Origin: Pseudomonas putida
GTDB lineage: Bacteria > Pseudomonadota > Gammaproteobacteria > Pseudomonadales > Pseudomonadaceae
NCBI RefSeq assembly: GCF_025905425.1
Contig: NZ_CP109603.1
Coordinates: forward strand, 3,860,501 to 3,924,500
Length of the DNA: 64,000 nucleotides
Reading direction: 5' to 3'
The notes beneath the pieces are model-generated. The model was given only the letters and a program-made list of their open reading frames with translations, had not been told where the DNA came from and made no database searches. Each line of letters begins with the position of its first letter. The stretch's first letter is position 1. The position numbers and the translations under genes are program-made. Shown one piece after another: positions 28,922 through 37,643 of the stretch.

Positions 28922-31429
28922 TCATGAGCCACTGCCCTGCCGGGAGGTACCAGCGCCGGCCAAGCTCTCGGAGCGACAGCGCTGGTCACCGGCCAACAGG
29001 ACATCGCTTTCCCGGGTCAGCCGCTCAGGCTGCAGGCTCAGCAGGCAAACGGCCTGGCCAGCCAGGCGTACTTCGAGCACTGGTGTGGACTCGCTCATCT
29101 CCACGGTGAAGTAACCGTCGGCTTCGGTCACACTGCGGCTGGCGTGGTTGATCACCTGTGCACCGCTGATGCCCGCGCCGTCGTTATCGAGCAGGCGCCC
29201 GAGCACCGTGACCGTGCGCATCACCCGCAACTGGCGGTATTCAATGCCGCCGCGGTTGAGGTGGTACTCGAAACCGTTGGGCTGGATCACGGCCGATGGT
29301 GCATGGCTGTCGCGAAAGTCCACCTGCACATGGCCCGGCCGGTAGGGCATGACGGGCAGCACGTTGCGCCCGGGGCGCAAGCCTGCGCTCATGCCCTGGA
29401 AGTCGTCAGCGCGTAATTCCAGCCCGTCGATATCGGATTCCACATCGACGATCAGCCCCGCTTCGTGGGCAAGAAACTGCCCGCTGGCTGCCAGTTTGCC
29501 GGCGCCCAATGCGACCACGCTCTGCAGGTTGAGGCCGGCACTGAGCTCACCGTTGTAGGAGGAGGTCTGGCCATAAGCATCACCATTGAGCTGGCGGCTT
29601 TCGAACTGCGCATTTGCACCAATGCCTGTGCCATAGCGGTCAACACTGGCTGTGGCCCCCAGGGTGCGCAGCGCGCCGTAATCCACATCCTGCTGATAGG
29701 CGACCGAGACATTCTGATCGCGCCCGCCATCGCGCGAGGTGCGGCTGCCCAAGGTGGCGGCCAAACGCCGGCCTGGGCTACCCAGGCTCATGCTCACGCT
29801 CAGGTTGACGCCGCGATTGCGGGCCTCGCCGGTGCTGGCGGTGCCGGGGCGGTCGAAAAGCGAAAAGCGCCAGTTGGCATCCGAACCTGCCAGCTTGCCG
29901 AACTGCGTCCAACCAAGGTCGACACCCAAGCCGCTGGCCGCACCCGTGCTGTGCGACAGACGCAAGGTGGCAGTGCTACGCGAGGTCACACGGTGGCTGA
30001 GCGACAGTGACGTCTGGCTGATTTCCTCCTGGCGCGCCAGCGGGCCGCGCACGCTGTGGCTGGGGAACGTCCAGGCACGGCTATGGCTGAACACCATCGA
30101 ACCTGCGTCATGGTTGAAGATACCCTGCAAGTCGTAGCCATTGCCCAGGCCCTGGGTCTGGTTGAGGTTGGCGTACAGTTTCAGGCGGTCGCGTACATCC
30201 CAGTCCAGTGACGTGGCGTACTGCATCGCCTCATCGACTTGCTGGGCCGACACGCCGACCACCGCACGCGGGTGCACCAGGTAATTGAACATGACGCCGC
30301 CGCTAAGGCTGTCATCGTGCTCGTCGTCCCAGTTGCTCAAGGCACTGGTCTGCTGGCCAAGGAAAAGGTTGTATCGCCAGCGGCTCTGGCTGTTGCCCCA
30401 ATTCGAGGGCTTGTAGATGAATGCTTCGCTTCGCGACGTTTCCTGGCCGTCTTCTATCAGGCGCACTTCGACCTGATAGATGCCGCCAGGCAGCACACGG
30501 GTGTCGAGGGTCTGCAAGCCTGGCTGAACCGGCTGGCTATTGATCAGCACGCCATTGCGGTAAATCTCGGCGATGCCCTGACGATTGGGCGTGACGTAAA
30601 CCGGCGTGGAACTTGCCTGGCCGCTGTCCACCAGCAAACTGTCACTGCTGCCGAACATGAGCCCCAGGGTGGTATCGGGGCTATTGCCAAGCAGGCGTGG
30701 TTGCCGGGTAAGGCCTTGGGCGCTCGGCGTAAAGTAGCCCAAGCGATAAAAATGCTCGTCGACCAGCCGCTCGGCATAGAGCTGATCCAGACGGTAGCGG
30801 GTACCCTCGCGTTGATCGCTGCCACGATCGAGCTGGGCATCAGCCAAGGTTGTCCAATTGCCCAGGCTACCCTGCCCCTGCACGGCATAGCGCCCGCTGG
30901 TTTCACTGCCATTGCTGACCAGATTGAGCTGATTTCGCAGGAGTAGGCCGTAGCTGCCGTGTTCCGGCAGGCCGTGATAGAGGCTCGCCGCCCCCTTTTG
31001 TTCGGCATCGGAGGTCAGCACGGAGAGTTGCGAATTGACCAGGCTGTAGTGAATCGCGCGCAAGCCCTCTGCGCAGTCGGCCTGGCAGTCGCCAAGCGGT
31101 CGGCCTTCTGCCAGGCGTGCCTGCCAGCGCCGACGTACGGCGACGGGCTCACGACTGTCTTGAATATCTGTGAACTCCAGCAACTGCACACGCTCATCCC
31201 GACTCAGCACCACCATGGCATCGCCCAGAAAACGGCCGTCGAGCTCGACGCGCACGGCCAGGGGCACGTCGAAAAAGTGTGCTTCAAACTCGCGAGGCAG
31301 CCCCTGGGCCTGGGCCAGTGTGCCGAGCGCTGCGGGTAATGCATCGCCTGCGGCGCTGATGGAGTACGCGCTCATGAGGGCGGCCAGCAACGCGCCGCCT
31401 GTTGAAAAAAAAGGGGAGAATTTGCTCAT
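28922..31429 (-). CDS. Outer-membrane fimbrial usher, alpha class (CfaC/TcfC-like)
   Basis: An 835-residue usher with a signal peptide (MSKFSPFFSTGGALLAALM...). It then shows an N-terminal chaperone-binding region, a beta-barrel with a plug (NRQGIAEIYRNGVLINSQPVQPG is the typical usher motif), long aromatic-rich barrel strands and a C-terminal carboxypeptidase-like domain (GRLLDNDGAGISGAQV). Ushers of the CFA/I and Cbl systems share this shape. The ATG at 31429 was preferred to a GTG 21 codons upstream, which lacks a ribosome-binding site and would put a charged stretch before the signal peptide. A stem-loop lies immediately upstream of this start. Confidence 0.87.
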   Translation of the reverse strand: MSKFSPFFSTGGALLAALMSAYSISAAGDALPAALGTLAQAQGLPREFEAHFFDVPLAVRVELDGRFLGDAMVVLSRDERVQLLEFTDIQDSREPVAVRRRWQARLAEGRPLGDCQADCAEGLRAIHYSLVNSQLSVLTSDAEQKGAASLYHGLPEHGSYGLLLRNQLNLVSNGSETSGRYAVQGQGSLGNWTTLADAQLDRGSDQREGTRYRLDQLYAERLVDEHFYRLGYFTPSAQGLTRQPRLLGNSPDTTLGLMFGSSDSLLVDSGQASSTPVYVTPNRQGIAEIYRNGVLINSQPVQPGLQTLDTRVLPGGIYQVEVRLIEDGQETSRSEAFIYKPSNWGNSQSRWRYNLFLGQQTSALSNWDDEHDDSLSGGVMFNYLVHPRAVVGVSAQQVDEAMQYATSLDWDVRDRLKLYANLNQTQGLGNGYDLQGIFNHDAGSMVFSHSRAWTFPSHSVRGPLARQEEISQTSLSLSHRVTSRSTATLRLSHSTGAASGLGVDLGWTQFGKLAGSDANWRFSLFDRPGTASTGEARNRGVNLSVSMSLGSPGRRLAATLGSRTSRDGGRDQNVSVAYQQDVDYGALRTLGATASVDRYGTGIGANAQFESRQLNGDAYGQTSSYNGELSAGLNLQSVVALGAGKLAASGQFLAHEAGLIVDVESDIDGLELRADDFQGMSAGLRPGRNVLPVMPYRPGHVQVDFRDSHAPSAVIQPNGFEYHLNRGGIEYRQLRVMRTVTVLGRLLDNDGAGISGAQVINHASRSVTEADGYFTVEMSESTPVLEVRLAGQAVCLLSLQPERLTRESDVLLAGDQRCRSESLAGAGTSRQGSGS

Positions 31430-31431
31430 GA

Positions 31432-31484
31432 CCCTGCCTGCAAGCAATGCCCTCCCCCGCCCAAGGACAGGCTTGCGGGCAGGG
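31432..31484 (-). promoter_or_regulatory. Stem-loop between pilin and usher genes
   Basis: Two 14-base arms, CCCTGCCTGCAAGC (31432-31445) and GCTTGCGGGCAGGG (31471-31484), are complementary except at one position and enclose a 25-base loop. The structure ends three bases before the usher ATG in the transcript. It could block decay or hinder usher translation, giving much more pilin than usher. Confidence 0.65.
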
Positions 31485-31524
31485 TTGGACACATGGGATG
31501 AAAAGGCGTGCTTTGGCGGGTAGA

Positions 31525-32004
31525 TCAGGGTGCGGCGGTTTCGAACATCATGCTGACCAAGCCTTGGTAGTTGCCGGGGATGTAGCCCCCGGTAGCAGGC
31601 GTCTTGGCGGTAATCACGAAGTCCATGACCGCACCGGGCAGGGCCTGGGCGGCAGTCAGGATTTCATTCGGCGTGGTTTGCAGGTCGGTCTTGCCGACTT
31701 TGACGTTCAGGTCGATGGCATCCAGGCCGCTGGTGATGACGGGTGCATTCAGCAGGTAGCCTGTAATCGGCCCAACGGTGCTTTTGGCTTGCAACTGATG
31801 GCGGATCTCGCCAAAGCTGGATTTCGTCGGGTTCCAAGGCAGCTCTTGCGGATCATTCATCCAATCGCTGCCAATGGGCTCGACATAGAACGCCGCCGTT
31901 GGCACAACAGCGGTAACCAGCACCTGTTTCTCGATCGGGTCGATGGCAAAGGCAGCACCGGTAAATACCATGGCCAGAGGAAGGGCAAGTAACGAACGTT
32001 TCAC
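31525..32004 (-). CDS. CS1/CFA-I-type major fimbrial pilin
   Basis: A 159-residue secreted pilin. The signal peptide (about 1-20) is followed by a donor strand, DPIEKQVLVTAVVP, which parallels the VEKNITVTASV start of CFA/I pilin. The C-terminus GNYQGLVSMMFE parallels GNYSGVVSLVM of the same family. The protein lacks cysteines, as do alpha-class major pilins. The start codon is GTG with AAGGAG nine bases upstream. It is the first gene of the fimbrial operon; the promoter should lie in 32005-32155. Confidence 0.88.
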   Translation of the reverse strand: MKRSLLALPLAMVFTGAAFAIDPIEKQVLVTAVVPTAAFYVEPIGSDWMNDPQELPWNPTKSSFGEIRHQLQAKSTVGPITGYLLNAPVITSGLDAIDLNVKVGKTDLQTTPNEILTAAQALPGAVMDFVITAKTPATGGYIPGNYQGLVSMMFETAAP

Positions 32005-32110
32005 GAATCTGATCTCCTTGAAAGGCTAATGCCTGCTGGGGTTTCCCGGCGAGCAAGGAGATTATTCAGCGTCGATCCGTCGAAATGACCAGGACCGTTC
32101 CGAGCGGGCT

Positions 32111-32124
32111 TGGGAAATTTCCCA
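32111..32124. promoter_or_regulatory. Perfect palindrome upstream of the pilin gene
   Basis: TGGGAAATTTCCCA is a perfect 14-base palindrome centred about 113 bases before the pilin start. Its position suits an activator site of the fimbrial promoter, for which the adjacent BvgA-like regulator is an obvious candidate; no promoter has been mapped. Confidence 0.45.
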
Positions 32125-32155
32125 GCGGCGTGAAAGTGCAGTCACCCAGACATGA

Positions 32156-32180
32156 CAACGCCCCGACAGGCGGGGCGTTG
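32156..32180 (-). terminator. Hairpin after actP
   Basis: CAACGCCCCG and CGGGGCGTTG form a perfect 10-base stem around ACAGG, 19 bases after the actP stop. It points toward the pilin promoter and would insulate it; the U-tract is weak. Confidence 0.65.
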
Positions 32181-32198
32181 TGCTCAACTGCTCAAACG

Positions 32199-33863
32199 TT
32201 AGTGAGAAACCGCCCCACTCGCCCCCAAGCCAGTCTGCGAACGCACAAACTGCGGGAAGAACAGCGCACGTTCATTCTCAGCCGCCTTGGACTTGTCGGT
32301 GACCGAGAAGAACCAGATACCGACGAAGGCAATCAGCATCGAGAACAGCGCCGGGTACTCGTACGGGTAGATCGCCTTCTCGTGACCGAGGATCTGCACC
32401 CAGATGGTCGGGCCAAGGATCATCAGGCCCACTGCACTCACCAGGCCCAGCCAGCCACCGATCATGGCGCCGCGGGTGGTCAGTTTCTTCCAGTACATCG
32501 AAAGCAGCAGTACCGGGAAGTTGCAGCTGGCAGCAATCGAGAATGCCAAGCCGACCATGAAGGCGATGTTCTGCTTCTCGAACAGAATCCCCAGGCCGAT
32601 CGCCAGCACGCCCAGGGCGATGGTGGTGATCTTCGACACGCGGATCTCGTCCTTGTCGTTGGCCTTGCCCTTGCGCCATACACTGGCATACAGGTCATGG
32701 GACACCGCCGAGGCACCGGCCAGGGTCAGGCCAGCAACCACCGCCAGGATGGTGGCGAAGGCCACCGCCGAGATGAAGCCGAGGAACACGCTGCCACCCA
32801 CGGCATTGGCCAGGTGCACCGCCGCCATGTTGTTGCCGCCCAGCAGGGCGCCTGCGGCGTCCTTGAACTCCGGGTTGGTGCTGACCAGCAGGATCGCGCC
32901 GAAGCCGATGATGAAGGTCAGGATGTAGAAGTAACCGATGAAGCCTGTGGCGTAGAGCACGCTCTTGCGCGCTTCCTTGGCGTCGCTGACGGTGAAGAAG
33001 CGCATCAGGATGTGCGGCAGGCCAGCGGTACCGAACATCAGCGCAAGGCCCAGCGAGAAGGCCGAGATCGGGTCCTTGACCAGGCCGCCCGGGCTCATGA
33101 TCGCCTCGCCTTTGGCGTGCACCTTGATCGCCTCGGAGAACAGGGTGTTGAAGTCGAAGTTGACGTGCTTCATCACCATCAGCGCCATGAAGCTGGCACC
33201 GGACAGCAGCAGCACGGCCTTGATGATCTGTACCCAGGTGGTGGCGAGCATGCCGCCAAACAGGACGTACAGGCACATCAGGATGCCAACCAGGATCACC
33301 GCCACGTGGTAGTCGAGACCGAACAGCAGCTCGATCAGCTTGCCAGCGCCGACCATCTGCGCGATCAAGTAGAACGCCACCACGACCAGCGAGCCGGACG
33401 CCGACAGGGTGCGGATTTCCTTCTGCCCGAGGCGGTACGAAGCCACGTCGGCGAAGGTGTATTTGCCCAGGTTGCGCAGGCGTTCGGCGATCAGGAAGAG
33501 GATGATCGGCCAGCCGACCAGAAAACCGATCGAGTAGATCAGGCCGTCGTAGCCCGAGGTGAACACCAGAGCGGAAATACCCAGGAACGAGGCAGCCGAC
33601 ATGTAGTCACCGGCAATCGCCAGGCCGTTCTGGAAGCCTGTGATCTTGCCCCCGGCAGCGTAGTAGTCCGCCGCCGACTTGTTGCGTTTGGAGGCCCAGT
33701 AGGTGATGCCGAGGGTGAAGGCGACGAAGGCCACGAACATGGCGATCGCAGACACGTTAAGCGGCTGTTTCTGCACCTCGCCGGTCAGGGCATCGGCGGC
33801 CCACACGGCGGGTGCGAAAACGCCGCAGGCCAGTACGGCCAGGGCTTTGGCGTGGCGAATCAT
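32199..33863 (-). CDS. actP: ActP, cation/acetate symporter
   Basis: A 554-residue member of the sodium:solute symporter family with a leader-like N-terminus ([20 protein letters not shown], then AADALTG) and about 13 membrane helices. The helix [33 protein letters not shown] is diagnostic for ActP. It imports acetate and similar short carboxylates with a cation. The start overlaps the DUF485 gene by four bases, so the pair is coupled, the standard arrangement of yjcH-actP. In P. putida such genes are under acetate-responsive two-component control, which is not visible here. Confidence 0.94.
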   Translation of the reverse strand: MIRHAKALAVLACGVFAPAVWAADALTGEVQKQPLNVSAIAMFVAFVAFTLGITYWASKRNKSAADYYAAGGKITGFQNGLAIAGDYMSAASFLGISALVFTSGYDGLIYSIGFLVGWPIILFLIAERLRNLGKYTFADVASYRLGQKEIRTLSASGSLVVVAFYLIAQMVGAGKLIELLFGLDYHVAVILVGILMCLYVLFGGMLATTWVQIIKAVLLLSGASFMALMVMKHVNFDFNTLFSEAIKVHAKGEAIMSPGGLVKDPISAFSLGLALMFGTAGLPHILMRFFTVSDAKEARKSVLYATGFIGYFYILTFIIGFGAILLVSTNPEFKDAAGALLGGNNMAAVHLANAVGGSVFLGFISAVAFATILAVVAGLTLAGASAVSHDLYASVWRKGKANDKDEIRVSKITTIALGVLAIGLGILFEKQNIAFMVGLAFSIAASCNFPVLLLSMYWKKLTTRGAMIGGWLGLVSAVGLMILGPTIWVQILGHEKAIYPYEYPALFSMLIAFVGIWFFSVTDKSKAAENERALFFPQFVRSQTGLGASGAVSH

Positions 33864-34171
33864 TGTTGCGCCTCCTTGAGGATGGCCTTGTTCAGCTCAT
33901 CGAACTCGCCGTTGGCGCGGCGCACGTAGATGGCGGTCAGGACGAATGCCGAAACGATCAGGCCGACGCCCAGGGGAATGCCCCAGGTAATCGACGACTC
34001 AGGGCTGAGCTTGGTGCCCAGCAGATGAGGACCGTAGGCGATCAGGAGAATGAAGGCGCAGTACAGGCCGAGCATGATCGCCGAGAGAATCCAGGCGAAC
34101 CGTTCGCGTTTGGTAACCAGCTCCTTGAAGCGCGGGCTGTTTTGTATCGAGAGGTAAATGCTGTCGTTCAT
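33860..34171 (-). CDS. DUF485 (YjcH-like) membrane protein
   Basis: A 103-residue protein with two membrane helices (about 25-47 and 61-84) and the DUF485 core [20 protein letters not shown]. It is the regular small partner of ActP and overlaps its start. Its biochemical role is not known; an accessory function in acetate uptake is assumed from the constant pairing. ATG 34171 was used because [13 protein letters not shown] is the usual start and the upstream extension is not conserved-looking. Confidence 0.9.
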   Translation of the reverse strand: MNDSIYLSIQNSPRFKELVTKRERFAWILSAIMLGLYCAFILLIAYGPHLLGTKLSPESSITWGIPLGVGLIVSAFVLTAIYVRRANGEFDELNKAILKEAQQ

Positions 34172-34180
34172 TGTTTTTGT
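34171..34180 (-). promoter_or_regulatory. Possible Crc/Hfq catabolite-repression site
   Basis: On the minus strand the bases up to the DUF485 start read ACAAAAACAATG, which contains AAAAACAA, an exact fit to the AANAANAA motif bound by Hfq with Crc in pseudomonads. It covers the initiation region of the DUF485-actP transcript. The motif is short, so the call is tentative. Confidence 0.45.
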
Positions 34181-34290
34181 CCTAGCAGCACAGATAGGGG
34201 ATGAAACCCACACCCTCACTTTATGCTGCCGCTGGACGCCAACCAGACGACCTTAGTCTTAGATGCAACAGTGTTTTACCGATTAAGTAA

Positions 34291-34407
34291 CAAAGCGGGG
34301 CTGCTGTGCAGCCCTCTCGCGACACAAGGCCGCTCCTACAGGGAATTGCGTAACGCCTGTAGGAGCGGCCTTGTGTCGCGAGAGGGCCGCCAAGCGGCCC
34401 CGCTTTG
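34291..34407. repeat. Long inverted repeat of a second REP family
   Basis: Two arms of about 50 bases (CAAAGCGGGGCTGCTG... to ...GGCCGCTCCTACAGG and its complement) form a long near-perfect hairpin. Its core GCCGCTCCTACAGG differs from the main REP core. It lies between the DUF485 promoter region and the end of the betaine-binding protein gene. Confidence 0.88.
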
Positions 34408-34422
34408 GAAACACTAAATCAG

Positions 34423-35283
34423 TTACTTACCGGTCCACTCTTTGACCCGGTCCGGATGCTTGGCCACCCAATCCTTGGCCGCTGCTTCAGGCTTGGCACC
34501 TTCCTGAATCGCCAGCATCACCTCGCCAATCTCGTCCTTGGACTGCCAGCTGAACTTCTTGAGGAATTCCGCCACTTCCGGCGCCTTGGTCGCCAACTCT
34601 TTGCTGCCGATGCTGTTGACGGTTTCAGCCGCGCCATACACACCTTTCGGGTCTTCGAGGAACTTCAGCTTCCACTTGGCGAACATCCAGTGCGGTACCC
34701 AACCGGTCACAGCAATCGACTGCTGCTTGGCATAGGCACGGCCCAGCTCGGCCGTCATCGCGGCGCCGGAACTGGCCTGCAGCTTGTAACCCGTCAGGTC
34801 GTAGTCCTTGATGGCCTGATCGGTCTTGAGCATGACCCCTGAGCCGGCATCGATGCCAACGATCTTCTGCTTGAAGCTGGTGTCGGTCTTGAGGTCGGCG
34901 ATACTCGCAGCCTTCACGTACTCAGGCACGATCAGGCCGATCTTGGCATCCTTGAAGTTGGCACCGTAATCAACCACGTTGTCCTTGTTCTTGGTCCAGT
35001 ACTCGCCGTGGGTTACCGGCAGCCAGGCCGACAACATCGCATCGAGCTTGCCGGTCGCCACGCCCTGCCACATGATGCCCGTGGCCACGGCTTGCAGCTT
35101 CACGTCGTAGCCGAGTTTCTGCTTGATCACTTCGGCGGCCACGTTAGTGGTCGCCACGCTGTCGGACCAACCATCCACGTAACCAATGCTTACTTCTTTG
35201 GCCATTGCCTGTGCAGCGCTCATGGCCATTACCAGGGCGGTGCCCACACCCAGGAAACGTCGCACTTTCTTCAAAGTCGCCAT
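34423..35283 (-). CDS. Glycine betaine/choline-type ABC substrate-binding protein
   Basis: A 286-residue periplasmic binding protein of the OpuAC family with a signal peptide ending AAQAMAKE. SIGYVDGWSDSVATTNVAAEVIKQKLGY is the family's N-terminal pattern, and aromatic residues such as those in VTGWVPHWMFAKW fit a quaternary-amine cage. No permease or ATPase gene is adjacent, so it is an orphan binding protein, likely feeding a shared Cbc-type transporter encoded elsewhere; this arrangement (BetX, CaiX, CbcX) is known in pseudomonads. ATG 35283 was preferred over a TTG one codon upstream. Confidence 0.85.
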   Translation of the reverse strand: MATLKKVRRFLGVGTALVMAMSAAQAMAKEVSIGYVDGWSDSVATTNVAAEVIKQKLGYDVKLQAVATGIMWQGVATGKLDAMLSAWLPVTHGEYWTKNKDNVVDYGANFKDAKIGLIVPEYVKAASIADLKTDTSFKQKIVGIDAGSGVMLKTDQAIKDYDLTGYKLQASSGAAMTAELGRAYAKQQSIAVTGWVPHWMFAKWKLKFLEDPKGVYGAAETVNSIGSKELATKAPEVAEFLKKFSWQSKDEIGEVMLAIQEGAKPEAAAKDWVAKHPDRVKEWTGK

Positions 35284-35479
35284 CAAAGCATCCCCTCGTC
35301 AGGTCTCGGAGATTGCATCATCTTCCTGCAACAAACAGCGACCTGCTCCGTGTACGACCTGTAACCACTCATGTGCGACAGCACTGTGCCATTAGCGTCA
35401 TCGGCTCACGCCAGTCTGCGCGATCCTTGCATGCCAAAGGATTGGCGCCGGGCTACTATCTACCCTTTTGCGCCTGACG

Positions 35480-37045
35480 ATGGACCGCCCGATGCCCAGC
35501 CCTGCCCGCCTGCACCGCCCCCTGTACCTGTTAGCCTGCCTGCTTGCCCTGATTGGGCTGGGGGCGCTCTGGTACGGGCTTGGCAAGCCGGTACACCTGC
35601 CCGATGCGGCCAGCCCCACGCATAAACTGCAGTGTGCTTCGTACACACCGTTCGACAAGGATCAGTCGCCCTTCGACCAACCGTTGCGCCTGCGCCCGGC
35701 GCGCATGGACGCCGACCTGGCCTTGCTGGCTGAACGCTTTCAGTGCATTCGCACCTACTCGATGAGCGGGCTTGAGGCGATCCCGCTGCTGGCACGCAAG
35801 CATGGCCTGAAGGTGATGCTCGGCGCCTGGGTCAACGCCAACCCGGTGGACACCGAAAAGGAAGTGGACTTGCTGATCGCCGCCGCCAACGCCTACCCCG
35901 ATGTGGTCAGCGCGGTGATCGTCGGCAACGAGGCGCTGCTGCGCAAGGAGGTCACCGGCACGCGCCTGGCCGGGTTGATCGCCAAGGTCAAACGCCAGGT
36001 CACGGTACCGGTCACGTATGCCGACGTCTGGGAGTTCTGGCTGCAGCATCCACAGGTGGCCCCGGAGGTCGACTTCCTGACCATTCACCTGCTGCCTTAC
36101 TGGGAAGACGACCCGCGCGGCATTGACGATGCCCTGGCCCACGTCGCCGACGTGCGCCGCGTATTCGGTACGCGCTTTGCGCCCAAGGGCATTTTGATCG
36201 GCGAGACCGGCTGGCCCAGCGAAGGCCGTCAGCGGGAAACCGCCGTGCCCAGCCGCGCCAACGAAGCGCGCTTCATCCGCGGCTTCGTCAGCCTGGCCGA
36301 ACACAATGGCTGGCAGTACAACCTGATCGAGGCATTCGACCAGCCTTGGAAACGCACCAGTGAAGGCGCCGTGGGCGGCTATTGGGGGCTTTACGACGCC
36401 GACCGGCAGGACAAGGGCGTGCTCGAAGGGCCGGTCAGCAACCTGCACTACTGGCCGCAGTGGCTGCTGGCCAGCGCGGCGTTGATGCTGGTTGTGCTAC
36501 TGCTGGCCGGGCGCCCCGCGACTACCGTCGCGGCCCTGCTGTTGCCGGTGCTGGCGGCGTTCGGTGCGGGCTGCCTGGGGTTGTGGGGCGAGCTGATGCG
36601 CAGCCATGCACGCTTCGCCGGCGAATGGCTGTGGGCCGGGCTGCTGGTGGGGCTCAACCTGTTGGTGCTGGCCCACGCTGCGTTGGCGCTGGCACGCCGT
36701 GAAGGGTGGCGTGAGCGGCTGTTCGCCTGGCTTGAGGTGCGTGCGGGCTGGCTGTTGCTCGCGGCGGGCTTTGCGGCGGCGGTGAGCATGCTGGCGCTGG
36801 TGTTCGACCCGCGTTATCGCAGTTTCCCCACGGCTGCACTGGCGTTGCCGGCGGTGGTTTACCTGGTGCGGCCGGTGCTGGCACGACGGGCCGAAGTGGG
36901 GTTGCTGGCGTTTATCGTGGGGGCGGGGGTGGCGCCGCAGCTGTACCTGGAAGGGCTGGAGAACCAGCAAGCCTGGGGCTGGGCGGTGGTAAGTGTGTTG
37001 ATGACTGCGGCGCTGTGGCGGAGTTTGAGACTGCGCACGGGTTGA
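35480..37045 (+). CDS. Membrane-bound GH17 beta-1,3-glucan transglycosylase
   Basis: A 521-residue protein: an N-terminal membrane anchor (about 14-36), a family-17 glycoside hydrolase domain (about 48-320), then six or so membrane helices to the C-terminus. The acid/base glutamate is in VGNEALLRK and the nucleophile in GETGWPSEG. Bacterial GH17 enzymes of this form from Pseudomonas remodel beta-1,3-glucan chains by transglycosylation, possibly toward cyclic glucans. No clear ribosome-binding site precedes ATG 35480; a second ATG four codons later is possible. The gene is monocistronic. Confidence 0.85.
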   Translation: MDRPMPSPARLHRPLYLLACLLALIGLGALWYGLGKPVHLPDAASPTHKLQCASYTPFDKDQSPFDQPLRLRPARMDADLALLAERFQCIRTYSMSGLEAIPLLARKHGLKVMLGAWVNANPVDTEKEVDLLIAAANAYPDVVSAVIVGNEALLRKEVTGTRLAGLIAKVKRQVTVPVTYADVWEFWLQHPQVAPEVDFLTIHLLPYWEDDPRGIDDALAHVADVRRVFGTRFAPKGILIGETGWPSEGRQRETAVPSRANEARFIRGFVSLAEHNGWQYNLIEAFDQPWKRTSEGAVGGYWGLYDADRQDKGVLEGPVSNLHYWPQWLLASAALMLVVLLLAGRPATTVAALLLPVLAAFGAGCLGLWGELMRSHARFAGEWLWAGLLVGLNLLVLAHAALALARREGWRERLFAWLEVRAGWLLLAAGFAAAVSMLALVFDPRYRSFPTAALALPAVVYLVRPVLARRAEVGLLAFIVGAGVAPQLYLEGLENQQAWGWAVVSVLMTAALWRSLRLRTG

Positions 37046-37083
37046 TATCACTGGGGCCGCTGTGCGGCCCATCGCAGCCCCTG

Positions 37084-37452
37084 TCAGCCGCGCTGCGGTT
37101 GCCGCACCAGGCGCAACCCCGCCAGCACCACAGCAAACACCGCGATGCTTGCGGTATACAAAACCAACGCCGGTATCGCGAACACCAGCGCCAAGCCTGC
37201 CAGCCACCAGCCAACCCGTCCTGCAACCACCTGCGCCAACAGCGCCAGGCCGAGCCCTCCCCAGGCGATCACCTGAAAGTGGATACCGAGCCCCAGCAGC
37301 GCTCTCACCTGGCACTGCCAATACGCCCCAGGCGCCGCGCACAGCCCCACCCACTGCGCATCCTCCATCAGCCCATAACGCACGCCATAGCTGGCGGCCA
37401 GCCACAAGGGCAGGAACAGCAGCAGGGCAATGACCGGCAGCGAACGAGACAT
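37084..37452 (-). CDS. Small inner-membrane protein, function unknown
   Basis: A 122-residue protein with about three hydrophobic helices (LPVIALLLFLPLWLAASYGV; IHFQVIAWGGLGLALLAQVV; LAGLALVFAIPALVLYTASIAVFAVVLAGL). I do not recognise a family beyond resemblance to uncharacterised pseudomonad proteins. GGAGA stands before ATG 37452. It is convergent with the GH17 gene and divergent from the alpha/beta hydrolase gene. Confidence 0.65.
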   Translation of the reverse strand: MSRSLPVIALLLFLPLWLAASYGVRYGLMEDAQWVGLCAAPGAYWQCQVRALLGLGIHFQVIAWGGLGLALLAQVVAGRVGWWLAGLALVFAIPALVLYTASIAVFAVVLAGLRLVRQPQRG

Positions 37453-37643
37453 CCAGTTCTCCAATAGCGGTAATCGAAATCGTGCATGATCGCCCAAGGC
37501 CTGTTCTAAGGCAAAATCACAATCCTGCAGCTATGTTGCAGATAACGAGCACAGCAAAGGCCAGCGCATCTGGCAACTTTGCCCATGCAGCCGTGGTCCT
37601 AGCTCGCACACTGCACCACCTTGTGTTTCTTTTGGGGGATTAC

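Noticed and set aside
28785..28925. N-terminal extension of the fimbrial chaperone to the usher stop
   Set aside because: The 47 extra residues show no signal peptide or similarity, while AAGGAG and a clean signal peptide mark the ATG at 28784.
32085..33929. A 614-codon plus-strand frame opposite actP
   Set aside because: The product is low-complexity and very rich in His, Asp and Gln, the mirror of hydrophobic helices on the other strand. It is a shadow of actP.
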